Assembly: GCF_900107745.1 (NCBI RefSeq)
Contig: NZ_FNRO01000012.1
Span: forward strand, 1 to 64,000
Source: Variovorax sp. YR216
GTDB taxonomy: Bacteria; Pseudomonadota; Gammaproteobacteria; Burkholderiales; Burkholderiaceae_C
Direction: 5' to 3'
Length of the DNA stretch: 64,000 nucleotides
Both the position numbers and the translations under genes were made by a program. Every line of letters begins with the position of its first letter. Within the stretch, counting starts at the first letter, position 1. Positions 33,685 to 41,157 of this stretch are shown here, one piece after another. Below the pieces are notes generated by a model. The model saw only the letters and a program-made list of their open reading frames with translations. It had not been told where the DNA came from and did not search any database.

Positions 33685-33706
33685 CCGCGGCGCTCAGGCG
33701 CCGCGG
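33685..33706. terminator. Perfect 9-bp hairpin between convergent genes
   Basis: CCGCGGCGC, loop TCAG, GCGCCGCGG, directly after the Bug stop codon and containing the stop codon of the convergent DUF2889 gene. No T-run follows on either side, so it may slow or block transcription from both directions without being a textbook intrinsic terminator. Confidence 0.45.
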
Positions 33707-34257
33707 TCGCCCCAGCGAATGATCGCGGGCTCACCACCGCGGCGCAGGCCGTGGCAGGAACCCAACAGGCGATCGGCGGACTTCGGGTCTTCGATCGGCT
33801 CTCCGCGCTGCACGCGGCGGCGTTCGAGCGCCGGATTGATCGCCTGGAATGCGGTCGTGGCCATGGGGCCGAGCAGTTCGGTCAGGTGCGTGCAGCCTTG
33901 CTCGCCTGAGAACAACGACTTCACCGCCTTGGTGAAGCCGCCCTTGATCTGCAGCCCGACCAATTGCTTGTAGGCGGCATTGATGCCGCTGCAGTCCGCA
34001 TAGGGCACCTGATGCGAGCAGGCTTCCGCCGCCACGATGGTGAAGCGATCGTCCAGCGTGATGCGCAGCGACATCAGGTGAACCGGATCGCCAGCCTGGC
34101 GCGGCGCATTGCCACGAGAACCGTCCTGGGCGAACTCGCGCACATCCGACAGGCGACCCTCGATGTCGAAGAGGCCGTCCTCGCGCTCCCACCCCGTGCA
34201 CTCCACCCGGCGCGTGTGCAGCAATGCGCGCGGTGCTGCGGGTGAGAGTTGCTTCAT
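33694..34257 (-). CDS. DUF2889 protein
   Basis: 187 residues matching the DUF2889 pattern: RRVECTGWEREDGLFDIEGRLSDVREF near the N-terminus, the MSLRITLDDRFTI strand, and GCTHLTELLGPMATTAFQA towards the C-terminus, where a Cys-x-His pair may bind metal. The biochemical function is unknown; the family often appears beside CoA-transferase and other acyl-CoA genes in proteobacterial catabolic clusters. Its ATG overlaps the end of the CoA-transferase gene (4 bp), so the two form an operon. Confidence 0.85.
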   Translation of the reverse strand: MKQLSPAAPRALLHTRRVECTGWEREDGLFDIEGRLSDVREFAQDGSRGNAPRQAGDPVHLMSLRITLDDRFTIVAAEACSHQVPYADCSGINAAYKQLVGLQIKGGFTKAVKSLFSGEQGCTHLTELLGPMATTAFQAINPALERRRVQRGEPIEDPKSADRLLGSCHGLRRGGEPAIIRWGDRGA

Positions 34258-35561
34258 CCCGCGGTCGCCTCCGCGGTAGCCGGCGCGGGCCGGCGCGCCA
34301 CGGCAGGTTCCAGCGCGCCACTGGCCTGCAACGCCGCGATGCGCGCGTCGTCGTAGCCGAGCACTTCAGTCAGCACCTCGTTCGTGTGCTGGCCCACCGC
34401 GGGCGCGGCCTTCGGGTCCGCCAGTGGTGTGCCCGAGTAGAGGATCGGCAGGCGTACGTTGGGAATCCAACCCAGCGTTGGATGCTCGACGCGCGTGACG
34501 AGGCCGCGCTCCTTCGCCTCGGGCGAGCGCAGTGCATCACCGACGCTGCGCACCTCGCCGCAGGGAATCTGCGCGGCGCGCATGCGCGGCTGCCAGTACG
34601 ACCATGGATGCTGCACGAACAGTTCCTCCAGCAGCTTGAAGATCTCGTCGCGCTTGCCCATGCGGCCGTTGCGATCCGAGTAGACGGGGTCGTTCGCCAG
34701 GTCCGGCCGCTCAAGCACCTGCGCCGCGAGGCGATGGAAGATCTTGTCGTTGCCGCAGTTGATGTAGAAGGGTTTGTCCTGGCTCATGAACACGCCCGAG
34801 GGGCAAGTGTCAGGGCTGGTGTTGCCGTGGCGCTGCGGATGCGCGCCGGTGTAGAGGTGCTGCATGGCGGCGTAGCCCGTCATCAGCACCGCGTTGTCGA
34901 ACAGCGCGATCTCGATCTGCTGCCCTTGCCCCGTCCGCGCACGGGCCAGCAACGCGCCCAGAATGGCATTGCAGGCCATCATCGCGGTGCTGATGTCGAC
35001 CACCGGCGACAGCGTGCGCACGCCCTGGCGGTCGGGATAGCCGTTCATCGAGATGAAGCCGCTTTCCGCCTGCGCGATCGGATCGAAGCCCAGGCGATCG
35101 CTGAAGGCGCCCTCGCGGCCATACGCCGAGACCGAGCAATAGATGATCTGTGGATTGATCTTCTTCACGCTGGCGTAGTCGAGTCCGAAACGTTCCATCA
35201 CGCCCGTCGAGAAGTTCTCGCACAGCACGTCGGCCTGCGCGATCAGTTCCTTCACGACGGCCACGCCTTCCGGGCTCTTGAGATTGAGCGCCACGCTGCG
35301 CTTGTTGCGGTTGCCCCATGCATAGGGCGCACCTTGCGCCGGTGCCTCGGCGGGAACCGGTGGGTAGTGGCGGAATTCATCCCCGCGTCCGGGCGTCTCC
35401 ACCTTGATGACATCCGCGCCCATGTCGCCAAGGATCATGGTGGCGAAAGGACCTGCAAGGAAGTGGCTGAAGTCGATGACGCGGATGCCCTCCAGCGCCA
35501 CGGGCGCATCGGCAGGGCGTGGCGTGTGAACCGGGAAGTCGTTTTCGAGGCGTTCGAACAT
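34254..35561 (-). CDS. CaiB/BaiF-family CoA-transferase
   Basis: 435 residues, canonical CoA-transferase III: GIRVIDFSHFLAGPFATMILGDMGADVIKVE at the N-terminus, GNRNKRSVALNLKSPEG, FSTGVMERFGLDYASVK, and PVVDISTAMMACNAILGAL with the catalytic Asp in VVDIS. It lacks the GHD-x-NY racemase motif, so transfer of CoA from an activated carboxylate to another acid is expected. Overlaps DUF2889 downstream. The C-terminal 20 residues are Ala/Pro-rich and probably unstructured. Its promoter is the strongest recognisable one in the window. Confidence 0.92.
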   Translation of the reverse strand: MFERLENDFPVHTPRPADAPVALEGIRVIDFSHFLAGPFATMILGDMGADVIKVETPGRGDEFRHYPPVPAEAPAQGAPYAWGNRNKRSVALNLKSPEGVAVVKELIAQADVLCENFSTGVMERFGLDYASVKKINPQIIYCSVSAYGREGAFSDRLGFDPIAQAESGFISMNGYPDRQGVRTLSPVVDISTAMMACNAILGALLARARTGQGQQIEIALFDNAVLMTGYAAMQHLYTGAHPQRHGNTSPDTCPSGVFMSQDKPFYINCGNDKIFHRLAAQVLERPDLANDPVYSDRNGRMGKRDEIFKLLEELFVQHPWSYWQPRMRAAQIPCGEVRSVGDALRSPEAKERGLVTRVEHPTLGWIPNVRLPILYSGTPLADPKAAPAVGQHTNEVLTEVLGYDDARIAALQASGALEPAVARRPAPATAEATAG

Positions 35562-35583
35562 GAGGGCGACCCTAAAGTATCAT

Positions 35584-35594
35584 TGGTAAGACCA
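35584..35594. promoter_or_regulatory. FadR-type operator (site 8)
   Basis: TGGTAAGACCA between divergent genes at 35561 (-) and 35655 (+). It lies across the expected +1 of the minus-strand promoter. Confidence 0.8.
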
Positions 35595-35623
35595 TTATAC
35601 TTACGCAATTCTCAAAGCGTCAA
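35594..35623 (-). promoter_or_regulatory. Minus-strand promoter overlapping operator site 8
   Basis: Read on the minus strand: TTGACG (35623-35618), 18-bp spacer, perfect TATAAT (35599-35594), for the CoA-transferase at 35561. The operator begins at the last base of the -10 box and covers the expected transcription start. Confidence 0.72.
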
Positions 35624-35654
35624 CGCATTCATCGCATTCATCGAAGGAGCACGC

Positions 35655-36173
35655 ATGCCAGAGACCGATCCGTCGCTTCAACGCCTGATGGCCGCGCAGG
35701 CCATTGCAGAGACCAAGGCACGCTATTGCCGGTACATCGACACCAAGCAGTGGTCGCGGCTCGCCTCGCTGTTCATGCCCGACTGCCGCTTCGAAGGACT
35801 TGGCTCCGCCCCCGCCGGCGCGGACGTGGCGACATTCGTGCAGGGCGTGTCGACGCGGCTCGCGAACACGATCTCCGTGCATCACTGCCACATGCCGGAG
35901 ATCCGCCTGCTGGGGCCCGCTCATGCGCGGGTGATCTGGGCGATGGAGGACTACGTCGACTGGACCGACGGCAGCACCGTGAAGGAGGCGCCGGGCAGCC
36001 GCGGGTTTCGCGGCTACGGTCACTACGAAGAGGAGTACCGCGAGGTCGACGGCGAATGGAAGATCAGCTTCCTGCGCCTCACCCGGCTGCGCATCGATCC
36101 TGTCGATGCATCGCAGCCGCCGGCCCTGAAGGGCCAACGGCAGGCAACGCCTGATTGGCTCGATACGGACTGA
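35655..36173 (+). CDS. SnoaL-like (NTF2-fold) protein
   Basis: 172 residues, start at 35655 after GAAGGAG. SnoaL_4-type pattern: AIAETKARYCRYIDTKQWSRLASLFMPDCRFEG, the HHCHMPEIRLLG strand, and EEYREVDGEWKISFLRLTRLRID at the C-terminus. These small alpha+beta-cone proteins are often isomerases, hydratases or cyclases, or lack catalysis. It is related in architecture to the SnoaL-like protein at 28680-29276 but not closely similar. Single-gene unit under operator site 8; convergent with the racemase gene with an overlapping stop-codon palindrome nearby. Confidence 0.83.
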   Translation: MPETDPSLQRLMAAQAIAETKARYCRYIDTKQWSRLASLFMPDCRFEGLGSAPAGADVATFVQGVSTRLANTISVHHCHMPEIRLLGPAHARVIWAMEDYVDWTDGSTVKEAPGSRGFRGYGHYEEEYREVDGEWKISFLRLTRLRIDPVDASQPPALKGQRQATPDWLDTD

Positions 36174-36183
36174 GGCGCCTCAG
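36170..36183. repeat. Perfect palindrome joining two convergent stop codons
   Basis: CTGAGGCGCCTCAG contains the TGA of the SnoaL-like gene and, on the other strand, the TGA of the racemase gene. A similar sequence with one mismatch (CTGAGGCGCTTCAG, 63003-63016) joins another convergent pair. Possibly a compact bidirectional end signal. Confidence 0.4.
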
Positions 36184-37328
36184 GAAATCACGCCGCGCGC
36201 AACCAGCGCATCAACCTCTTCCGCCGACAGGCCCCAGCCCCGAAGCGCAGCCTTTGCGTCCACCCCTGGCGCGACGCCAGCCTCCGGCGTGGCGCTCGGC
36301 GTTCGCGAGAAGCGCGGGGCAGGCGCAGGCTGCACATGCCCATCGATCTCGATGAAGGTGCGACGCGCCACGTTGTGCGGATGCGCCGCGGCCTCGCGCA
36401 GGTCGAGCACGGGCGCATAGCAGACCTCGGCCGATTGCAGCAGCGCGCTCCATTCGTCGCGGGTGCGTGTGCGGAAGATGGCGGCCAACCGCTCGCGCAG
36501 TTCGGGCCAGTTCGCGGGATCCGCGCGGTCCGGCACCGGGTCCCGGTCCAGTCCGGTGAGACGCAGCAGCTCCGCATAGAACTTCGGCTCGGCCGAGCCG
36601 ACGGAAACGTACTTGCCCTCTTTTGTCTCGTACACGCCGTAGTGCGGCGCCGCGCCGCCGAGCGTCGAGCGCCCGCGGCCTGGCCACTTGCCGCCGGCCA
36701 TGTAGCCGTAGAAGTAGGTCATCAGCGAAGCGGCGCCATCGACCATCGCGGCATCGACGACCTGGCCCTTGCCCGATCGCGCGGCCTCGATCAGTCCGCA
36801 GGCAATGCCGAAGGCGAGGTACATGCCGCCGCCGCCGAAGTCGCCCGCGAGGTTCAGCGGCAAGACGGGTGGGCCATCGGCAGGGCCGATGGCACCGAGC
36901 ACGCCGGCCAGTCCGATGTAGTTGATGTCATGGCCCGGCGCCTGCGCGAGTGGGCCCTCCTGCCCCCAGCCGGTCATGCGGCCGTAGACCAGGCGCGGAT
37001 TGAGTGCCAGGCATTCGTCTGGCCCCAGCCCCAGCCGCTCCATCACGCCGGGACGAAATCCTTCGATCAGCGCATCGGCCCCGCCAATGAGCCGCCGCGC
37101 CAGATTCACCCCATCCTCGGTCTTGAGGTCCAGCGCGATCGAGCGCCGGTTGCGATCGGTGAACCAATACTGCTGCGGCATGGGACGCGCGGCAGGGTCG
37201 GGCCGATCGATGCGCAGCACCTCTGCGCCCATGTCGGCCAGCATCATCGCGGCGAAGGGGCCGGGCGCGAGGCCCGCCATTTCCACGACCCGCAAGCCTG
37301 CCAGGGGGCCCTGTCGCGCGACCGCCAT
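36180..37328 (-). CDS. Alpha-methylacyl-CoA racemase-like CaiB/BaiF protein
   Basis: 382 residues from ATG 37328, overlapping the stop of the small upstream gene (ATGA). CoA-transferase III fold with racemase residues: His133 in GHDINY, Asp163 in GDFGGG and a Glu near 247 in GSAEPKF. These are the acid/base residues of alpha-methylacyl-CoA racemase and differ from the Asp nucleophile of true CoA-transferases. It is about 60 percent similar by eye to the racemase at 14902-15999, and both keep the same order of motifs. Predicted to epimerise a 2-methyl-branched acyl-CoA. Confidence 0.87.
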   Translation of the reverse strand: MAVARQGPLAGLRVVEMAGLAPGPFAAMMLADMGAEVLRIDRPDPAARPMPQQYWFTDRNRRSIALDLKTEDGVNLARRLIGGADALIEGFRPGVMERLGLGPDECLALNPRLVYGRMTGWGQEGPLAQAPGHDINYIGLAGVLGAIGPADGPPVLPLNLAGDFGGGGMYLAFGIACGLIEAARSGKGQVVDAAMVDGAASLMTYFYGYMAGGKWPGRGRSTLGGAAPHYGVYETKEGKYVSVGSAEPKFYAELLRLTGLDRDPVPDRADPANWPELRERLAAIFRTRTRDEWSALLQSAEVCYAPVLDLREAAAHPHNVARRTFIEIDGHVQPAPAPRFSRTPSATPEAGVAPGVDAKAALRGWGLSAEEVDALVARGVIS

Positions 37329-37639
37329 CAATGCGCCCCGGTGGCGCCGGCCGGCACGATGGTCTCCATCTGCCGCGACGCGCGGGTGCGGGTGCTGCCC
37401 GGCACTTCGCGCACGAAAGTGCCCGTGCCGTCGACGCAATAGCCGCCATCGGGCAGCTCATCCAGCAGGCCGCCGGTCGCGGTGAGCAGCATGTCCCACA
37501 GCTCGATCCAGGCGCCGTCGCGTTCTTCCTCCCACACGTAGCGGGTCACACGGTAGGTCCGGCCGCGCGCGTCCTCGACATCGAACTGGCGCTCAGCCAC
37601 GGTGCGGGTGGCGGGGGGTGTATTCATCGGCTCGATCAT
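37328..37639 (-). CDS. Small unrecognised protein
   Basis: 103 residues (99 if it starts at the second ATG, 37627); the start cannot be decided because neither ATG has a clear ribosome-binding site. Not recognised. It is rich in Glu, Arg and Thr, with a plausible beta-rich middle (GRTYRVTRYVWEEERDGAWIELWDMLL) and a GGYCVDGTGTFV segment, and has no signal peptide. It is coupled by ATGA to the racemase gene and is the first gene after operator site 9. It could be an accessory subunit of the racemase or act on the same intermediate. Confidence 0.65.
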   Translation of the reverse strand: MIEPMNTPPATRTVAERQFDVEDARGRTYRVTRYVWEEERDGAWIELWDMLLTATGGLLDELPDGGYCVDGTGTFVREVPGSTRTRASRQMETIVPAGATGAH

Positions 37640-37657
37640 ACGCCGCCCGTGGTCTTT

Positions 37658-37668
37658 TGGTAAGACCT
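37658..37668. promoter_or_regulatory. FadR-type operator, one mismatch (site 9)
   Basis: TGGTAAGACCT between divergent genes at 37639 (-) and 37723 (+). One mismatch in the right half site; it runs into a TATAGA box (37668-37673) on the plus strand. Confidence 0.65.
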
Positions 37669-37722
37669 ATAGACATTTAGGCCAATTCGGCCGATCATCC
37701 CGCCCCACAAGGAGACTGAGTC

Positions 37723-38691
37723 ATGTATCGCCGAACCCTCATCGCGGGCGCCCTGCTCGCCGCCGTGGCCGCAAGCGCGCCCGCACTGGCCCAGGATCGC
37801 TGGCCGGATCGTCCCATCAAGTTCATCGTGCCCGCCGCCGCGGGCGGCACCAACGACGTGCTCGGCCGCTATATCCAGGAGCCCCTGCAGAAGCTGCTCG
37901 GCCAACCCGTGGTGATGGATTACAAGCCCGGCGCCGGCGGCGCGATCGCCTCGCAGTATGTCGTACAGCAACCGGCCGACGGCTACACCTTCCTCCTGCA
38001 TGGCAGCGGCCTCGTGACGGTCCCTCTCGTGCAGCGCAAACCGAGCTACGACGCGCTAAAGGACTTCGTGCCGGTCACGTTGCTCGGCACCTCGCCAATG
38101 GTGCTGATGACGAATCCATCAATGCCCGACACACTTGCGAAATTCGTGCAGCAGGCTCGTGCCACCCCGGGTTCCCTCGAGTGGGGCGCCTCGGCGCTGG
38201 GCGGCGTCGGCCAGCTTGCAATGGAGGCCTTCCACGAGGCAGCCGGCATCCACAAGATGGTGATGGTGCCCTACCCCGGCGCGGGGCCGTCCGCCCAGGC
38301 GCTTCTCGCCGGCCAGACCAAATACATGCTCTCGACCCCGTCGTCCGTGACCTCCGGGTTCGTCAAGGACGGCAAGATGCGCATCCTTGGCGTGTCGACC
38401 GCCCAGCGCAGTCCGTTGCTGCCCGACGTGCCCAGCATCTCGGAAGTGGTTCCGGGCTACGACACCCAGACGTGGTTCGGCCTTGTCGCGCGTACCGGCA
38501 CACCGCCGCAAGTGATCTCGAAGATGGCTGACGCAATCGCCAAGGTGCTCGCGCAGCCGGACATGCAGGAGAAGTTCCGCGCGGTCTACGTGGTCCCGAA
38601 GAGCGGCACGAAGGCGCTGGGCGACATCATCGTGTCCGACCACACCTTGTGGGCCAAGGTGGTGAAGGACAACAACATCACGATGGACTGA
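37723..38691 (+). CDS. Bug-family periplasmic solute receptor
   Basis: 322 residues with a clear signal peptide (MYRRTLIAGALLAAVAASAPALA). Start at 37723 after AAGGAGAC. Bug motifs: WPDRPIKFIVPAAAGGTNDVL, GQPVVMDYKPGAGGAIA, ADGYTFLL, MVPYPGAGPSA and WFGLVARTGTPP. Ligand unknown. Single-gene unit opposite the racemase operon. Its last 14 bp overlap the convergent KstD-like gene. Confidence 0.93.
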   Translation: MYRRTLIAGALLAAVAASAPALAQDRWPDRPIKFIVPAAAGGTNDVLGRYIQEPLQKLLGQPVVMDYKPGAGGAIASQYVVQQPADGYTFLLHGSGLVTVPLVQRKPSYDALKDFVPVTLLGTSPMVLMTNPSMPDTLAKFVQQARATPGSLEWGASALGGVGQLAMEAFHEAAGIHKMVMVPYPGAGPSAQALLAGQTKYMLSTPSSVTSGFVKDGKMRILGVSTAQRSPLLPDVPSISEVVPGYDTQTWFGLVARTGTPPQVISKMADAIAKVLAQPDMQEKFRAVYVVPKSGTKALGDIIVSDHTLWAKVVKDNNITMD

Positions 38692-40426
38692 GCACCGCGG
38701 CCTCGCCCGGCGCCACCGTTGACGCGCCGGTGCGTCCCGCCATGAATTCGGCAGCGACGAAGCCGAAGGTCATTGCCGGACCGAGCGTGATGCCGCCGCC
38801 CGGGTAACCACCGCCCATCACGCTGGCGTTGTCGTTGCCTGCAGCGAATAGGCCCTCGATCGGGCGGCCCTGCCCGTCGAGCACCCGTGCATGCGCGTCG
38901 GTGCGAATGCCGGCGAAGGTGCCCAGGTCGCCCATCACGATCTTCACTGCATAGAACGGCCCCTCTACGACCGGTGCCACGCAGGGGTTGGGCTGATGTG
39001 TGCGGTCACCGAGGAAGCGGTTGTAGACGCGCCAGCCACGGCGGAACTGCAGGTCCTTGCCGTCGACGGCACCGGCGTTGTAGGTGGCCACCGTCTCCTG
39101 CAGTTGCGCCGAATCGATGCCCGCCTTTGCCGCCAGCTCGGCCAGCGTGGCGCCGCGAAGCAGATAGCCCGAGCGCAGGTGCGAACCGAGCGGGAGCGGG
39201 AAGGGCTTCACGAAGCCCAGCCCATACCGGCGGATCGTGCGGTGATCCGCAATCAGCCACGCTTCCACCTCGGCCCCGTCTGCACAGGCCTTTTGCATCT
39301 GTACGCCCACGTCGTGGTACGAGTCGGCTTCATTGACGAAGCGCTGGCCACGGCGGTTGACCGCGATCACGCCCGGCTTGTAGCGATCGATGAGGTGCGG
39401 GAACACGCCCGTGATGCCATTGCTGTGCGGCACCCGCGAAACCGGAATCCATGCCCCTGCGTTCGGCAGGTCGCGCGCGACTTGTCCGCCGACCGATTCG
39501 GCAAGCCGCAGGCCATCGCCGGTGTTGCCGGGCGGTGCGGGGGAATGATGCTCGTGGCCGGTGGGCGCATGCGGGAACAACTCGGCCCGGCGAGCCACGT
39601 CTTGCGGAAAGCCGCCGGCTGCGAGCACTACGCCGCGGCGCGCGCGCACCTGCACCTGCTGTCCGTCGCGGCGCCCCACCATCACGCCGCTGACGCGCTC
39701 GCCGTCGCGAAGCAACGCGACGGCAGGCGATTGCAGCCACAGCGGGATATCCAGTGCAAACGCGCTCTTGGCCAGGCGGGCGGCGAGCGCGTTGCCATTG
39801 GTCAGCCGCATCGCACGGCCGTGCACCAGCATCTCTTTCGCATGCGTGAGCAGACGTCGGGCCACGTACGCGGCCGAGTGCAGCGAGCGGGTCACGTTGA
39901 AGAAGTGCGAGATCTCCGCGCTGGAGTTGAACATCATCCCGACGAACGTGATCTCGCGTAGCGGCGGCCGCAACTGCCGGACGCGATCGCCCAACTCCCG
40001 GCCATCCATCGGCGCCGCCATGATCGAGCGCCCCGCCGTGCGGCCGCCCGGGCTCTCGGCGTGATAGTCCGGGTAATCGGGCAGCGGAATCAGTTGCACG
40101 TCCGTGTGACGCACGAAGAAGTCCACCATGCGCGGACCGTGCGTCAGGAAGGCATCCACACGCGGGGTGTCGTAGTACGCACCGCACTCGTGGCGAAGAT
40201 AGGTGCGCGCATCCTCCGGCGAATCCGGCTCCGGCCTGAAGGTGGAGATCGGGTTGTTCGGAATCCACAGCACACCGCCGGATCGCGCCGTCGTGCCGCC
40301 GTAGCAGGGCTCCTTCTCGATGACCAGCACTTCCAGCCCGAGCTTCTTCGCGGCCACGGCTGCGGCCAGGCCGCCGGCACCGCTGCCGACCACCACCACG
40401 TCCACTTCGTCGAGATGCTCATTCAT
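38678..40426 (-). CDS. FAD-dependent dehydrogenase, KstD / fumarate-reductase-like
   Basis: 582 residues, paralogue of the flavoprotein at 3732-5495. Rossmann motif VVVGSGAGGLAAAVAAKKLG with VLVIEKEP, then YGGTTARSGGVLWIP; both paralogues share EITFVGMMFNSS/TITFIGMMFNSS, NALAARLAKSA and the C-terminal GGGYPGGGITLGPAMTFG. These are hallmarks of the 3-ketosteroid delta1-dehydrogenase-like group, which dehydrogenates next to a ring carbonyl; actual substrate unknown. It overlaps the EthD-type gene upstream by ATGA, as does the flavoprotein at 9271. Confidence 0.86.
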   Translation of the reverse strand: MNEHLDEVDVVVVGSGAGGLAAAVAAKKLGLEVLVIEKEPCYGGTTARSGGVLWIPNNPISTFRPEPDSPEDARTYLRHECGAYYDTPRVDAFLTHGPRMVDFFVRHTDVQLIPLPDYPDYHAESPGGRTAGRSIMAAPMDGRELGDRVRQLRPPLREITFVGMMFNSSAEISHFFNVTRSLHSAAYVARRLLTHAKEMLVHGRAMRLTNGNALAARLAKSAFALDIPLWLQSPAVALLRDGERVSGVMVGRRDGQQVQVRARRGVVLAAGGFPQDVARRAELFPHAPTGHEHHSPAPPGNTGDGLRLAESVGGQVARDLPNAGAWIPVSRVPHSNGITGVFPHLIDRYKPGVIAVNRRGQRFVNEADSYHDVGVQMQKACADGAEVEAWLIADHRTIRRYGLGFVKPFPLPLGSHLRSGYLLRGATLAELAAKAGIDSAQLQETVATYNAGAVDGKDLQFRRGWRVYNRFLGDRTHQPNPCVAPVVEGPFYAVKIVMGDLGTFAGIRTDAHARVLDGQGRPIEGLFAAGNDNASVMGGGYPGGGITLGPAMTFGFVAAEFMAGRTGASTVAPGEAAVLSPS

Positions 40427-41094
40427 GATGCGCGGGTGCCCTGCACCAGCAGCGTGACGATGCCCGCCAGGAGCGCACGGCCATCGTCGCGGAGCGGCAG
40501 ACGCGCGTCGGTCGAATAGGATTCCAGCATCGCGCGCTCGCCGGCGAAGCAGACCTCGGCGATGCCGTCGACCTGCAGGCTGTCATATTCCGCTGGCTGG
40601 CCGTCGGCGCCGAAGCGTGCCGTCACCAGGTTCTGGACATAGCCATCGACCCGCGGCAGTTGCTTCACCAGATCGGCATGCCGTCCGAACCACGCGTCGC
40701 GGAAGGCGTCAGGCCTGGCCGCCGCACGGCGCAGCAGCATCCAGCGGCGGAAGCCGCCTTCGATTGCGCCATGCACCGGTGCAATCGGCACGTTGGAGCA
40801 AGCATCGAACGCATACAGGCGCTCGCCCGACTCTTCGACTGCGGCCATGAAAGCGCGCCATTGCGCTCCGGCTTGCGCCCGGGCCTGGGCGGCCGGATCG
40901 GCAAAGCTGGATTCGACGATGGTGTGGATGCGCTCGGCGTCCGGCACGATAGGCCGACGCGCCTGGTCCTCGGTCACCGAATCGGTCGGGATGTGCCGCA
41001 GCACGCGGTAGATGTGCGCCTGCGCATCCGGCAGGCGAGGCAATGCGGCGTGAACGGCGGCGTCGCCGGCGAGGCAAAGAATGTGAGTCGACAT
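40423..41094 (-). CDS. EthD-type dimeric alpha/beta-barrel protein
   Basis: 223 residues. The second half shows an EthD-like pattern (FRDAWFGRHADLVKQLPRVDGYVQNLVTARFG, DGIAEVCFAGERAMLES); the first half is more divergent and may be a second, degenerate repeat. Like the duplicated EthD protein at 10743-11420, it immediately precedes an FAD-dependent dehydrogenase and overlaps it by four bases. Function unknown; it may position the substrate or supply a product-release role. First gene of the operon; its promoter contains operator site 10. Confidence 0.7.
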   Translation of the reverse strand: MSTHILCLAGDAAVHAALPRLPDAQAHIYRVLRHIPTDSVTEDQARRPIVPDAERIHTIVESSFADPAAQARAQAGAQWRAFMAAVEESGERLYAFDACSNVPIAPVHGAIEGGFRRWMLLRRAAARPDAFRDAWFGRHADLVKQLPRVDGYVQNLVTARFGADGQPAEYDSLQVDGIAEVCFAGERAMLESYSTDARLPLRDDGRALLAGIVTLLVQGTRAS

Positions 41095-41120
41095 GACTGG
41101 CGGCCTATTTTGGTCGCATT

Positions 41121-41149
41121 ATTGTATGGTTCTACCATTTACATCACAA
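41121..41149 (-). promoter_or_regulatory. Minus-strand promoter with operator site 10
   Basis: Read on the minus strand: TTGTGA (41149-41144), 17-bp spacer, TACAAT (41126-41121), for the EthD-type gene at 41094. The operator fills the spacer next to the -10 box. Confidence 0.62.
41127..41137. promoter_or_regulatory. FadR-type operator (site 10)
   Basis: TGGTTCTACCA between divergent genes at 41094 (-) and 41158 (+). Perfect half sites; the only centre of the TCT type. Confidence 0.8.
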
Positions 41150-41157
41150 TGCCAGCC

